From JAHZKN01 sp965250205 (GTDB taxonomy: Bacteria; Pseudomonadota; Alphaproteobacteria; Rhizobiales; Hyphomicrobiaceae): 64,000 bases of DNA. This document shows, one piece after another, positions 7,309 to 16,799 of the stretch (positions are counted from its first letter, which is position 1; the number at the start of each line of letters is the position of its first letter). The position numbers and the translations under genes are program-made. A model generated the notes under the pieces. It worked only from the letters and a program-made list of their open reading frames with translations. It searched no databases and was not told the origin of the DNA. The stretch is from contig CBDFNK010000009.1 of NCBI GenBank assembly GCA_965250205.1, positions 1 to 64,000 on the forward strand, in the 5' to 3' direction.

Positions 7309-9831
7309 GTGATGCGTTACGCGCGATGCCCGCATGCTGTGTGCGGCGACAAACGCGCTTCGAGCCGACCACACAACGTGGCCGGGTTCGGGGTCGTGTT
7401 TGCGCGCGTGGTGTCGTTTGCGCGCATTGGCATTGTGGTGTGCTCCCTCTTAATTATCGCGCTCGCTGTTTTGCTGGCGAATGTCTCATCGCCTGCTCAA
7501 GCGCAATCTACAGGGTTTGATTCAACGCCCAATGCGTTCCCAAAACCCAAAGATGGAATTTTTGGTACCAAACCAGAACTTGATCGTTCGTTGCCTCTGT
7601 ACCTTCAGGCCGATCAAATGGTTTACAACAACCGCGGTGATCAGGTGATCGCGCGTGGCAATGTTGAGATTTATTACAACAACAATATTCTGACTGCCGA
7701 CGAGGTCGTTTACGATCAAAGCGCAAACACACTGTCGGCCAATGGCAACGTTGAGCTAAAAGAAGCTAACGGCAACATAATCCGTGCAGAGCGCTATACG
7801 CTGACCGAAGATTTCCGGGATGGCTTTGTTGAATCGCTGAGCGTTGTGGCGCGCGATCAAAGTCAGATCAGCGCAGATCGCGCAATCCGCCGCGACGGCA
7901 ACGTAACTGAATTCGTCAATGGCAAGTTCACAGCCTGTCCACCTTCAGCCGGCACACCATCACCATGGTGCATTCGTGCCAAACGCATCGTGCACGATCA
8001 AGGCGCACAGACCATCACTTACCAGGATGCCCAATTCGAGATTTTTGGTGCGCCTGTTCTCTATCTGCCCTACTTCCAACACGCAGATCCAACGGTTAAG
8101 CGAAAGAGTGGCTTCCTTATTCCGGAATACAAGAACTCCGAGCATCTCGGATTTGCGGTCTCTGTGCCGTACTACTTTGCGCTCGCCCCCAACTACGACG
8201 TATTGCTGCATCCAATGTACACCACCGAACAGGGCATCCTGTATCGGTTGGATTGGCGCCATCGCATTGGTCGCAATAGTCAATATTCAATAAAATTTGC
8301 AGGTATCGATCAGGATGGTGATGATCTACCTATCTCGGATAACAACATATCTGCTGCTGATGTCGCGTCCTATCGAGAATCGCTGGATGGCTGGCGCGGT
8401 AGTATTGAAACCAGAGGTTTGATCAATCTCGGCAGCTGGTGGAACCTTGGCTGGGATCTCACTATTGAGAGCGACGATACATTCCGTCGTTTCTACCAAC
8501 TCGACAGCATTTTGCTGACCGACCGCGTCAACAACATTTATCTTGAGGGCATTTCTGATCGCAACTATATGTCGGTCAACCTCTATCACTTTGGCGGCCT
8601 GCTGCTGACCGATACGCAGCAATCTGAAAGCCAAGTGCATCCTGTGTTTGATTACAACTATGTCTTTGATGAACCGCTGTTGGGTGGTGAGCTGACGTGG
8701 AACACTAACGTCGTATCCTTGACCCGGGATGATGAATCCGTTGGCAATCCGGCAACACGTTTTGACCAAACCTATGAGCGGGTCAGCACCGAAGTGAAAT
8801 GGCGTCGGCGGCTGACCGATAGCTTAGGCATCACCTACACACCGTTTGCTGAATTGCGCGGCGATGTTTATCGCTTTGACAATTACCAGGATCCAGTCCT
8901 TCCCAATCAGGTTGTTGATGACACTTTCACACGTGGCTTAGCCAGTGGTGGCGTGACTATCTCTTACCCATGGGTTGCTCATTCCCAGCGTGGATCTCAC
9001 GTTGTCGAGCCGATTGGTCAGGTCGTGGCCCATGGCACCAATGACGATCAGGCCGATCTCCCCAACGAAGATTCCCGAAGCTTGGTGTTTGACGATACCA
9101 ATCTGTTTAACTCGAATAAGTTTTCCGGCTGGGATCGCATTGAGACCGGCGTGCGCGCCAACGTTGGCGTACAGTATACCTTCCAGGCCAATACAGGCGG
9201 CTATGCACGCATCCTCGTTGGCCAAAGCTTCCATCTGTCCGGTGACAATGCCTACGCTAATCCCGCATTGGTTGATCCAGGTGTCGCTGCCTCCCGGCAA
9301 ATTCACCGCTTCTCACGCTCGAGTGGCCTTCAAAATAATGACTCGGACTACGTGTTGGGTGCCTATATCGCGCCAAACGAACACTTCCTGCTCATCTCAC
9401 AAAGTCGGTTTGACAACGATGACCTGGAGCTGCGCCGCGAACAGGTGCAGGCGCGGCTCAGATACGGACCGTTCTCATCAAGTGTAAGTTATTCCTACAC
9501 CAAGTTTGACCCCGAAATTGTGCAGGAAGACTCGCAGCAGGAAATTCTCGGCAGCCTTGGTCTCCAGCTCACCAATCGCTGGGGTGTGTATGGCTCAATG
9601 CGTTATGACATTGATGACAAAGACCTACTGCAAAGCTCTGTGCAGTTGCGCTACGGCGACGAGTGCTTTGCACTATCGGCCACTTACACCCGCAGCGGCA
9701 TTGACGATCCTGCCCGTGATCTTGAGCCTGATGATACGATCCTGTTCCGCTTTGAGCTGAAGCACCTTGGTGCATATCAGTACAAGACGGATATTCTAGA
9801 TCACAACGATACCGATCAGCAGGCGCAATAG
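7309..9831 (+). CDS. lptD: LPS assembly outer-membrane protein LptD
   Basis: The outer-membrane beta-barrel that inserts LPS into the outer leaflet. 840 codons from GTG 7309 (ATG 7312 also possible), behind AGGAGG. A long basic N-terminus precedes a signal helix ending in PAQAQS near residue 66. An OstA/LptA-like jellyroll follows (QADQMVYNNRGDQVIARGNV region, about 105-230), then a long Asp/Asn/Tyr-rich barrel to a terminal hydrophobic segment. The N-terminal extension of about 35 residues before the signal helix is longer than I expect, so an internal start remains possible. Confidence 0.94.
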   Translation: MMRYARCPHAVCGDKRASSRPHNVAGFGVVFARVVSFARIGIVVCSLLIIALAVLLANVSSPAQAQSTGFDSTPNAFPKPKDGIFGTKPELDRSLPLYLQADQMVYNNRGDQVIARGNVEIYYNNNILTADEVVYDQSANTLSANGNVELKEANGNIIRAERYTLTEDFRDGFVESLSVVARDQSQISADRAIRRDGNVTEFVNGKFTACPPSAGTPSPWCIRAKRIVHDQGAQTITYQDAQFEIFGAPVLYLPYFQHADPTVKRKSGFLIPEYKNSEHLGFAVSVPYYFALAPNYDVLLHPMYTTEQGILYRLDWRHRIGRNSQYSIKFAGIDQDGDDLPISDNNISAADVASYRESLDGWRGSIETRGLINLGSWWNLGWDLTIESDDTFRRFYQLDSILLTDRVNNIYLEGISDRNYMSVNLYHFGGLLLTDTQQSESQVHPVFDYNYVFDEPLLGGELTWNTNVVSLTRDDESVGNPATRFDQTYERVSTEVKWRRRLTDSLGITYTPFAELRGDVYRFDNYQDPVLPNQVVDDTFTRGLASGGVTISYPWVAHSQRGSHVVEPIGQVVAHGTNDDQADLPNEDSRSLVFDDTNLFNSNKFSGWDRIETGVRANVGVQYTFQANTGGYARILVGQSFHLSGDNAYANPALVDPGVAASRQIHRFSRSSGLQNNDSDYVLGAYIAPNEHFLLISQSRFDNDDLELRREQVQARLRYGPFSSSVSYSYTKFDPEIVQEDSQQEILGSLGLQLTNRWGVYGSMRYDIDDKDLLQSSVQLRYGDECFALSATYTRSGIDDPARDLEPDDTILFRFELKHLGAYQYKTDILDHNDTDQQAQ

Positions 9832-9933
9832 GCTATTGTCCCATAAGCCTGTTGCTGGCCACAGGACGACCTGAGCCAAGCCGGGCGCCGCGCGCGCAGG
9901 ACAGGTGCTCCAAACCTGCGCAGGGCTTTTGCT

Positions 9934-11370
9934 TTGGCCACAAATTGTGCGTTTTGCCACGGCCCTGCCACGGTTTTGGTGGATAAACAGCCGCTCTGGC
10001 TGTCAACAATGACCGACACGCTAGACTTGCTGTGCTGCGAATCGCGTGGCACCAGTGCAAGCCTCAATACCCAGAAATCAGATCTCAGATTCATGATGCA
10101 ACACTCATCCAAACGCAAACAAACAAACCAGCCAAGTCGTTTTTGGAACATGGTCTTTTTTGCCAGCACCCTCGTGGCAGCGGCGCAGAGTTGCCCAAAG
10201 TTGGTGTCGGCCGCACCCTTTGCGTCCCAGATGGCACCGGCAATTGAAGGCCCTGCACGTACAAATTCTTTTGTGGCGTTCATTGCGGGTAAAACGAAAA
10301 ACAAAGCGAGCAGCAAGCGTCGCAACATGCAGCGTATTGAAGTGTTGGTGAATGACGAACCCATTACAGGCTATGAAATCAAACAACGCGCTAGTCTGTT
10401 GGCGCTGAATAACCGCAGTGTCAGCAGCCGCATTAAAGCGCGGGCCAAGTCACGATGGAAACAGCTGATCAAAGACCCCTCCCTCAACAAGCGCTTTGAA
10501 AAATTGATGCGCGAAAACAACGTGCGCTCACGTGAGGAAGCCAAAAAGTTGCAGATCTCATTCATCAAAGGTATGCAAAAGCGAATGGTGGATCGCATAA
10601 AGCGGGAAGAGCAGGCCAAAGTGCGTAAAGGGTCGCGCGGCAAAGCCATTGAAGAATTGATTGATGAGAAGCTCAAACTACAGGAAGCCAAACGTCTCAA
10701 TCTTCTGGCAGACGATGCGGCGGTTGATGGTGCGATCACCAACATCGCCAACAAAAATAAAATGGATCTCAAGCAATTTGGTGCCCACCTCAATCGTGTA
10801 GGGACCGATATTTCCTCCATGCGGTCGCGTTTTAAATCGCTGATGTCTTGGCAGGGCGTCGTCCGCCGTCGGTTTGGCTTTCAAGTTGCGATGCTGACCC
10901 GGGATGTCGACAAATATATGGATCGCAATGCAGGCGATGGTGACATCGATCTGAAAGTGCACCGCATAACGTTGCCGCTGTCTTCAACTGCTGGCCAGGG
11001 TGATATGGCGCAGCAATTGCAGCTCGCCGATGCAGCCCGACAGAGCTTTAGCGGGTGCAAACAAACAGCCGCCCTGGCACAAAGCTTGCCTGGTGCAAAA
11101 TTTGAGGACCTGGGCATGTTGAAGTCTTCCGCCGTCGCAGAACCGACGCGGTCGATGTTACTCAGCGCTAGTGATGGCGATATGCTGCCGCCCTCGCTTG
11201 CAGGCGGTGATGGCATCCAGCTTTGGGCGGTCTGTGGGCGTAATGCAGTTGCCGTCGAGACCAAGAAACGTTTCAAGGAACAAGGCGAGATCCGCCAGCA
11301 GGAATTTTCAATTCTGGCACGGAAACATTTGAAGGATCTGCGTCAGGATGCGACCATCGTCTATCGATGA
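9934..11370 (+). CDS. surA: SurA-like periplasmic chaperone / peptidyl-prolyl isomerase
   Basis: Periplasmic folding factor for outer-membrane proteins. The longest frame starts at 9934, but ATG 10093/10096 is the likelier start, because a signal-like hydrophobic segment (WNMVFFASTLVAAAQS) follows within 20 residues. The SurA N-domain begins with IEVLVNDEPITGYEI about 80 residues after 10096, then a long Lys/Arg-rich helical stretch. The C-terminal parvulin region (VHRITLPLSS onward) is weakly conserved, common in alphaproteobacterial members. The position between lptD and pdxA supports the identity. The stop overlaps the pdxA start (ATGA). Confidence 0.85.
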   Translation: MATNCAFCHGPATVLVDKQPLWLSTMTDTLDLLCCESRGTSASLNTQKSDLRFMMQHSSKRKQTNQPSRFWNMVFFASTLVAAAQSCPKLVSAAPFASQMAPAIEGPARTNSFVAFIAGKTKNKASSKRRNMQRIEVLVNDEPITGYEIKQRASLLALNNRSVSSRIKARAKSRWKQLIKDPSLNKRFEKLMRENNVRSREEAKKLQISFIKGMQKRMVDRIKREEQAKVRKGSRGKAIEELIDEKLKLQEAKRLNLLADDAAVDGAITNIANKNKMDLKQFGAHLNRVGTDISSMRSRFKSLMSWQGVVRRRFGFQVAMLTRDVDKYMDRNAGDGDIDLKVHRITLPLSSTAGQGDMAQQLQLADAARQSFSGCKQTAALAQSLPGAKFEDLGMLKSSAVAEPTRSMLLSASDGDMLPPSLAGGDGIQLWAVCGRNAVAVETKKRFKEQGEIRQQEFSILARKHLKDLRQDATIVYR

Positions 11371-12458
11371 GCGAAGTTCCAATTGATACCCCGGACCCCA
11401 ATCAGCCAATTGCTGTGACCATGGGCGATCCAGCTGGTGTTGGGCTGCAAACGACAGCTCTCGCCTGGCGTCATCGTGCCCAGTTGGGATTGCCAACATT
11501 TGTCGTTTACGCAGATACGCGTGCGCTCAAAGCTCATATTGCAAAGCTTGACGCCGCCATTCCGGTATCTGAGATAAAAAGCCCCGGCGAGGCGCGTCTG
11601 GTTTTCCAGGATGCACTGCCTGTGATCCCAGTAACACTTGGTGGCGACTTAAAGCTTGGCACCACCGACAAAGCTCATGCAAGCGCAACCTTGCAGTCCA
11701 TTGAGCGCGCCGTGTCATCAACCTTGGCTGGCGAAACTTCGGCGGTGGTCACCAACCCGATAACCAAGGCAACGCTGACAGCTGCTGGGTTTCCCCATCC
11801 TGGACATACAGAATTTTTAGGTGCACTTGCCAGGACGCATGCGCCATATGCCGACCTACCCGAACCCGTTATGATGCTGGCCGCAGAAGAATTGCGCGTC
11901 GTGCCGCTCACCATCCATATGCCGCTTTGTAAAGTTGCAGCAACCATTACAACGGACATCATCATTACGACCATAAAGACGATAGCGCACGCATTGGAGG
12001 CGGATTTTGCAATCTCCAATCCCCACATTGCCATTGCTGGTCTCAATCCCCACGCGGGAGAAAATGCAACACTGGGACTTGAAGATCGCGATCAGATTTT
12101 GCCCGCCGTGGTGCGCTGCCGAGATATGGGACTTAATGTGTTTGGTCCCCTTCCCGCTGACACCATGTTCCATGATCAAGCGCGCTCAACCTATGACGCC
12201 GCACTTTGCATGTATCACGATCAAGCGTTGATCCCGTTAAAGACGTTGGCATTTGACCGCGGTGTCAACATCACACTTGGTCTACCATTTATACGGACCT
12301 CTCCCGATCATGGCACCGCCCTTGATATTGTCGGCACGCATAAGGTATCTGCGGTGAGCTTTATTGAAAGTGTCAAGGCCGCCAAAACTTTGGCTAAGAA
12401 CCGATCCGCTTTTAAACGCCAACAGGCACCGGCGACGGCATCAGGTGAGCCCGCGTGA
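11367..12458 (+). CDS. pdxA: 4-hydroxythreonine-4-phosphate dehydrogenase
   Basis: A cytosolic NAD-dependent enzyme of the DXP-dependent vitamin B6 pathway: it oxidises 4-phosphohydroxy-threonine to the intermediate condensed by PdxJ. 363 codons. Family features include the N-terminal AVTMGDPAGVG, the metal-ligand region PHPGHTEFLGAL, a second histidine region (MFHDQA, MYHDQALIPLK) and the C-terminal SPDHGTALDIVG. The start overlaps the surA stop (ATGA), and the stop overlaps the rsmA start, so the three are coupled. Confidence 0.97.
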   Translation: MSEVPIDTPDPNQPIAVTMGDPAGVGLQTTALAWRHRAQLGLPTFVVYADTRALKAHIAKLDAAIPVSEIKSPGEARLVFQDALPVIPVTLGGDLKLGTTDKAHASATLQSIERAVSSTLAGETSAVVTNPITKATLTAAGFPHPGHTEFLGALARTHAPYADLPEPVMMLAAEELRVVPLTIHMPLCKVAATITTDIIITTIKTIAHALEADFAISNPHIAIAGLNPHAGENATLGLEDRDQILPAVVRCRDMGLNVFGPLPADTMFHDQARSTYDAALCMYHDQALIPLKTLAFDRGVNITLGLPFIRTSPDHGTALDIVGTHKVSAVSFIESVKAAKTLAKNRSAFKRQQAPATASGEPA

Positions 12459-13336
12459 TGAGCCGCCCTGGTGCCAGTCCCGATGGCTTGCCGCCGCTGC
12501 GCGAGGTGATCCAAGCCCACGGTCTGCGCGCCAAAAAGAGCCTTGGCCAAAACTTTCTGCTTGATTTCAATATTACCAGACGCATTGCACGATTTGCAGC
12601 GCCACTTGAAGCAACAACGGTGTTTGAAGTCGGGCCCGGCCCTGGTGGGTTGACGCGAGCGTTGCTGCTTGAGGGTGCGCACCAAGTCGTTGCCATTGAG
12701 CGGGATGATCGCTGCCTGCCTGCATTGCAGGAAATCCAGGCGCTTGAAGCACAACGCCTCACGATCAAGAACGATGATGCGTTGCTATTTGACTGGACCG
12801 CCCATGCTAAAACGCACCCTGGCCGAAAAGTGATTGCCGCCAATCTGCCTTACGGCATTGCAACGGTATTGCTCATCAACTGGTTACAAACGGATCCTTG
12901 GCTGCCATGGTTTTCACGCATGGTATTGATGTTCCAGAAGGAAGTCGCAGAACGCATTGTCGCCAAACCGGGCAGTAAAGCGTATGGACGCCTTGCTATC
13001 ATTGCTCAGTGGCGCACGCGACCTGAGATTGTGATGACGTTGCAGCCGGAAGCCTTCACACCGCCGCCAAAAGTTGCATCTGCCGTCGTGGCGTTCGAGC
13101 CGGTAAAAGCGCAAGGCCCGAACCCAAATGTTGCCACATTAGGGCGTGTAACCGCCGCCGCATTCGGGCAACGTCGAAAAATGTTACGGTCATCGCTTAA
13201 AACACTTGTCGCAGACCCAGCAGCCCTATTGGAGGCTGCTGGCATCAACCCAATGCAGCGTGCGGAAGACATCGCCGTTCACGATTTTGTCCGACTGTCT
13301 TATGTATATGAAAAGTTCAATGCAGGCAGGTCGTAG
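12455..13336 (+). CDS. rsmA: 16S rRNA (adenine1518/1519-N6)-dimethyltransferase
   Basis: KsgA/RsmA dimethylates two adjacent adenines near the 3' end of 16S rRNA late in 30S maturation. 293 codons. The N-terminal KKSLGQNFLLD, the SAM-binding motif EVGPGPGGLTRALL (about residues 62-75) and the catalytic NLPYG near residue 130 are all present. It starts at GTG 12455 or ATG 12458, overlapping the pdxA stop, and is the last gene of the lptF operon. It converges on gmk across a palindromic repeat. Confidence 0.97.
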   Translation: MMSRPGASPDGLPPLREVIQAHGLRAKKSLGQNFLLDFNITRRIARFAAPLEATTVFEVGPGPGGLTRALLLEGAHQVVAIERDDRCLPALQEIQALEAQRLTIKNDDALLFDWTAHAKTHPGRKVIAANLPYGIATVLLINWLQTDPWLPWFSRMVLMFQKEVAERIVAKPGSKAYGRLAIIAQWRTRPEIVMTLQPEAFTPPPKVASAVVAFEPVKAQGPNPNVATLGRVTAAAFGQRRKMLRSSLKTLVADPAALLEAAGINPMQRAEDIAVHDFVRLSYVYEKFNAGRS

Positions 13337-13363
13337 CGTTTTGCGATTTTGGCCGTCGTTGCT

Positions 13364-13469
13364 TAGACCATGTTCAGGAAAAGTGCGCGCGGTTTTGCGC
13401 CTGAAACATGATCTAAAACAAAAGATTGGAGCACGCCCACTGATTCAAACCCAAGTTAAACGTGCTCTA
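13364..13469. repeat. Composite palindromic intergenic repeat between convergent rsmA and gmk
   Basis: Two adjoining imperfect hairpins: 13364-13415 (TAGACCATGTTCAGG... against ...CCTGAAACATGATCTA) and 13427-13469 (GAGCACG against CGTGCTC). The words ('catgtt-cagg-aaaagtg', 'aaacaaaagattggagcac') resemble the palindromic mosaic repeats common between genes in Hyphomicrobiales. Placed between two convergent stops, it could act as a bidirectional terminator. The family assignment is from memory, not from a search. Confidence 0.6.
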
Positions 13470-14132
13470 AAGAGCGCGCTGCAGATCACGCACAAATTTG
13501 CCAAGACCTAGGACACGTTCACGCTTCAGTCGCTCTGCAGCCAAAATCGCATCAAGCCCCAGCAGAGACGTCTCCACATCTTCATTGACAATCACGTAGT
13601 CATATTCAGCCCAATGGCTGATTTCATCTGACGCTGCACGCATGCGCCGGGCCACGACCTCTGCTGAGTCTTGCGCTCTGTCACGCAAACGTCGCTCCAA
13701 AGTTTCAGCCGATGGCGGCAAAACAAATACCCGCACAACATCCTTTAACATTTTTTCTGATAACTGCTGCGCACCTTGCCAATCAATATCAAACAAAACG
13801 TCATTGCCTGCTTCGAGCAGGGCTTCAACGGGTGCGCGTGGCGTGCCATAGAAATTATCGAAGACAGGTGCCCATTCGAGAAGCTCATTGGCGTCCCGCA
13901 TGGCTTCAAACTCATCTGGGCTATGGAAAAAATAGTCTTTACCGTCAGTTTCACCTGGGCGTGGGGGGCGTGTTGTTACTGAAACTGACAATTCGATTTT
14001 GTCATCACGCTCAAGTAATGCTCGAGATAGCGTGGTTTTGCCAGCACCTGATGGTGAAGACAGCACCAACAACAATCCGCGCCGGTTGAGATTGCATGTG
14101 CTTTGGTTCTCTTTTGCTGCGCCACTATTCAA
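13467..14132 (-). CDS. gmk: Guanylate kinase
   Basis: Converts GMP to GDP with ATP, in the cytosol. 221 codons. It has the P-loop SSPSGAGKTTLSRALL near residues 25-40, the GMP-binding stretch SVSVTTRPPRPGE with the following DYFF, and the DIDWQGAQQ segment. The start overlaps the yicC stop by 8 bases, the usual yicC-gmk coupling. Confidence 0.97.
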   Translation of the reverse strand: MNSGAAKENQSTCNLNRRGLLLVLSSPSGAGKTTLSRALLERDDKIELSVSVTTRPPRPGETDGKDYFFHSPDEFEAMRDANELLEWAPVFDNFYGTPRAPVEALLEAGNDVLFDIDWQGAQQLSEKMLKDVVRVFVLPPSAETLERRLRDRAQDSAEVVARRMRAASDEISHWAEYDYVIVNEDVETSLLGLDAILAAERLKRERVLGLGKFVRDLQRAL

Positions 14133-15012
14133 TGTTTTGTACCTGTTCGCGCATTTGATCGATGGCCGTTTTTAGCGCCAATCCCGCCTGCGAGATATCA
14201 TTGGCACCAGCTTTTGAGCAAATCGTATTGGCTTCACGGTTAAATTCCTGCGCCAAAAAATCAAGCTGGCGGCCAATGGGATCGGGGCTTTCGACAAGTG
14301 TCTTTGCGGCCGCGACGTGGGCAGTGAGACGTTTGACTTCCTCTTCGATATCAACGCGCGTTGCCACCAGAACCGCCTCTTGGTGAAGGCGTGCTTCGTC
14401 TAGTCCACTGTTGGCATCCATCAACCGGGAAACTTGTTCTTTGAGACGGTGTTGGAGCGCTTCAGGCGCGCGCGACGGAGACGTTTCGATTTTTTCGGTG
14501 AGAGCGGCTATTTCAAAAATTTTTGCTAAGACAATATCAGCCAATCGCGCCCCTTCAGACCGTCGCGTTGACACCGCTTCGGCAAGTGCTGTTTCAAAGT
14601 CGGCAAACATGTTGGCTTCAATCTTTTCGCGCTCACCCTCGCTTTCAGATTGCTCAACAACATCAAGCACACCCTTGAGCGCCAGCAGTCCATCAACACG
14701 TGGCTGTGCGGCGTCGGTTGCTTTGCGCACAACCTCAGCGGCTTTCAAAACATCCCGCAGAACATTTTCGTTAATCTGTACTTCCATCGCTCCTGATTGC
14801 CGCGTGACATTCAACGATACGGTAACTGACCCTCGTTTTAAGCGCGCTTGGATGGCTTTGCGCACCCGTTGGTCCAGTCCGTCATATTGGGATGGGAGGC
14901 GGATGCGCATATCAAGCCCGCGGCCATTAACGCTGCGCACCTCCCATACCCAGGACCAAGCGCCAGCCTCGCCGCTGCTACGACCAAATCCAGTCATCGA
15001 GTTGAGAGCCAT
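14125..15012 (-). CDS. yicC: YicC-family endoribonuclease
   Basis: The YicC/YloC family is known for endoribonuclease activity and a role in RNA turnover and stress survival. 296 residues from the ATG at 15012 (MALNSMTGFGR, the hallmark N-terminus); the upstream in-frame ATG at 15042 would add ten non-conserved residues. The C-terminal domain ends in NTICSKAGANDISQAGLALK, the conserved family block. It lies between mltG and gmk on the same strand. Confidence 0.94.
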   Translation of the reverse strand: MALNSMTGFGRSSGEAGAWSWVWEVRSVNGRGLDMRIRLPSQYDGLDQRVRKAIQARLKRGSVTVSLNVTRQSGAMEVQINENVLRDVLKAAEVVRKATDAAQPRVDGLLALKGVLDVVEQSESEGEREKIEANMFADFETALAEAVSTRRSEGARLADIVLAKIFEIAALTEKIETSPSRAPEALQHRLKEQVSRLMDANSGLDEARLHQEAVLVATRVDIEEEVKRLTAHVAAAKTLVESPDPIGRQLDFLAQEFNREANTICSKAGANDISQAGLALKTAIDQMREQVQNIE

Positions 15013-15208
15013 TTGGTCTCCAAAATATCGGCGTACAGGCACAGATTCATAACCGTGAGAGGCACGTCAAGCTGTTAGATTCGACGGTGAGTGTAGAGGT
15101 TTTTGAAGCCAATCCAAAGCGGGTGATGCGGGCGTGGTCTCAGATCTGCGGTTTCTCGCTGGCGGTGCCCGCGGCTTTGGTCACACGGCAAGGCCGGTTT
15201 TGCGTGCG

Positions 15209-16618
15209 TTACAGCGCCGGGCGGCGGATTGGCAATGGAACTGTAGAGGTACGTAGACCCTTCAAGGGTTGAGTTGGCGCCGCTGACGCTTTGCTACCGG
15301 TTGTGGCCTTCGCCGCTGTTTTGGATTGTGCTGCGACCTCGTTGACAATCGGCGCCACAACGGCATCAGCAGATCCGGCGTCACTCGTTGAAGGGTTGGG
15401 AATTACACTGTCACCCAAAAGGGTTGTGACTTTGGCCTGTTGTGCGGCCTTGTCGGCCTGTTCTCGGCGACGCTGACGTTCAATTTGGCGCCACTTGGCG
15501 ACGGCTGCATTGTGTTGCCTGAGCGTCTTTGAGAATGTGTGGCCACCCGTTTCATTGGCAACGAAATAGATAACATCTGTTTTGGCTGGATTGAGGGTTG
15601 CGGCGAGTGTCGCGCGGCCTGGGTTGCAGATCGGACCAGGTGGCAGGCCATTGATGCGATAGGTGTTGTAGGCCGTCTTTTCAGCAATATCACTTTTGGT
15701 GATCGAACGACCAAGGCTGCCTTTGCCGCCAACAATGCCGTAGATGATCGTCGGATCAGACTGCAAGCGCATTTTCTTTTTAAGGCGGTTGACGAAAACA
15801 CTAGCAACACGGTCGCGTTCATCGGCGCGACCGGTTTCTTTCTCAACAATAGATGCCAAAATGACCGCTTCTTCCGGCGTAGAAATCGGCAAATCAGGTT
15901 GTCGTTTTTCCCAAAGAGCTGTCAGTACTTTTTTCTGATCGGCCATCATGCGAGCCAATAGCTCAGAGCGATCTGCATTCTTTGAAAAACTGTAGGTGTC
16001 TGGCAGCACAGACCCTTCAGCGGGGACAAGCGTGATTTCACCTGTTAGATCAGGTGCCGCATTCAAACGCGCAACAAGTTGTTTGCTTGTAAGCCCTTCA
16101 GGGATTGTTACTTTGTAAAGAACAGACTTTCCTTTGATGAGCGTGTCGAGCACCTGACGCAGGCTTGCGCCTTTTTTGATTTCATATTCACCGGCTTTGA
16201 GATTCATGCCAGGTTTCGTGCGCCATCCACTGCGCATCAGATAACCAGCAACGAATGCATAGCGATTTGAAATGATGCCTTCACGTTCCAACCGTTGCGC
16301 AATCTCGATACGCCCTTCCCCCTTCGGGATGGAAACGGTTTGCGTGACCTGCAGCGGACCGGATCGATTGAACTGATGAGAAAGTGCGCTACTGATTGCC
16401 ACCAACCCCAAAAGCGTGACCAGAGAAAGTGTCATCGCACCGGAAATCACACGCACAAAGCGGCTGACACGGCGCGATTGGGGTTTGCGTTTTTTGCGGC
16501 GCTTGCGCGGCGGGCGAGCTGGCGCGCGGCCAGGTTCTAACGCTTCAGATGGACTGCGTGGGCGCACACCGCCATTTACGGAAAGTGTAGGTGGTGTGTC
16601 GCGGCGGTGCTCAGACAT
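15209..16618 (-). CDS. mltG: Endolytic murein transglycosylase MltG
   Basis: A membrane-anchored lytic transglycosylase that cleaves nascent glycan strands and limits their length. About 469 residues from ATG 16618 (a TTG at 16630 would add four). A basic proline-rich cytoplasmic tail precedes one membrane helix near residues 52-74; a LysM-like region follows, then the YceG catalytic block ILASIVEKETGRADERDRVA with the catalytic Glu, and SDPTIIYGI. The tail after residue 395 is Ala/Thr/Lys-rich and probably disordered. It follows fabF in the usual alphaproteobacterial order. Confidence 0.94.
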   Translation of the reverse strand: MSEHRRDTPPTLSVNGGVRPRSPSEALEPGRAPARPPRKRRKKRKPQSRRVSRFVRVISGAMTLSLVTLLGLVAISSALSHQFNRSGPLQVTQTVSIPKGEGRIEIAQRLEREGIISNRYAFVAGYLMRSGWRTKPGMNLKAGEYEIKKGASLRQVLDTLIKGKSVLYKVTIPEGLTSKQLVARLNAAPDLTGEITLVPAEGSVLPDTYSFSKNADRSELLARMMADQKKVLTALWEKRQPDLPISTPEEAVILASIVEKETGRADERDRVASVFVNRLKKKMRLQSDPTIIYGIVGGKGSLGRSITKSDIAEKTAYNTYRINGLPPGPICNPGRATLAATLNPAKTDVIYFVANETGGHTFSKTLRQHNAAVAKWRQIERQRRREQADKAAQQAKVTTLLGDSVIPNPSTSDAGSADAVVAPIVNEVAAQSKTAAKATTGSKASAAPTQPLKGLRTSTVPLPIRRPAL

Positions 16619-16799
16619 TGTCCGTTTCAACCAAGTTGGTGTGTTGTCGACAGTTCAGTTTGGTCGATGGCTTTGTGGGCCGACCCGGGCCTCTATGGCC
16701 TGCCCTTAAAGATGTACCGTGAGGGTAAGGATAATTATGGCGAAAGACGGAATAGCCTGGCTCGACTTTTTGACCCATGCGCCGCCGTCAGCGCTGAGT

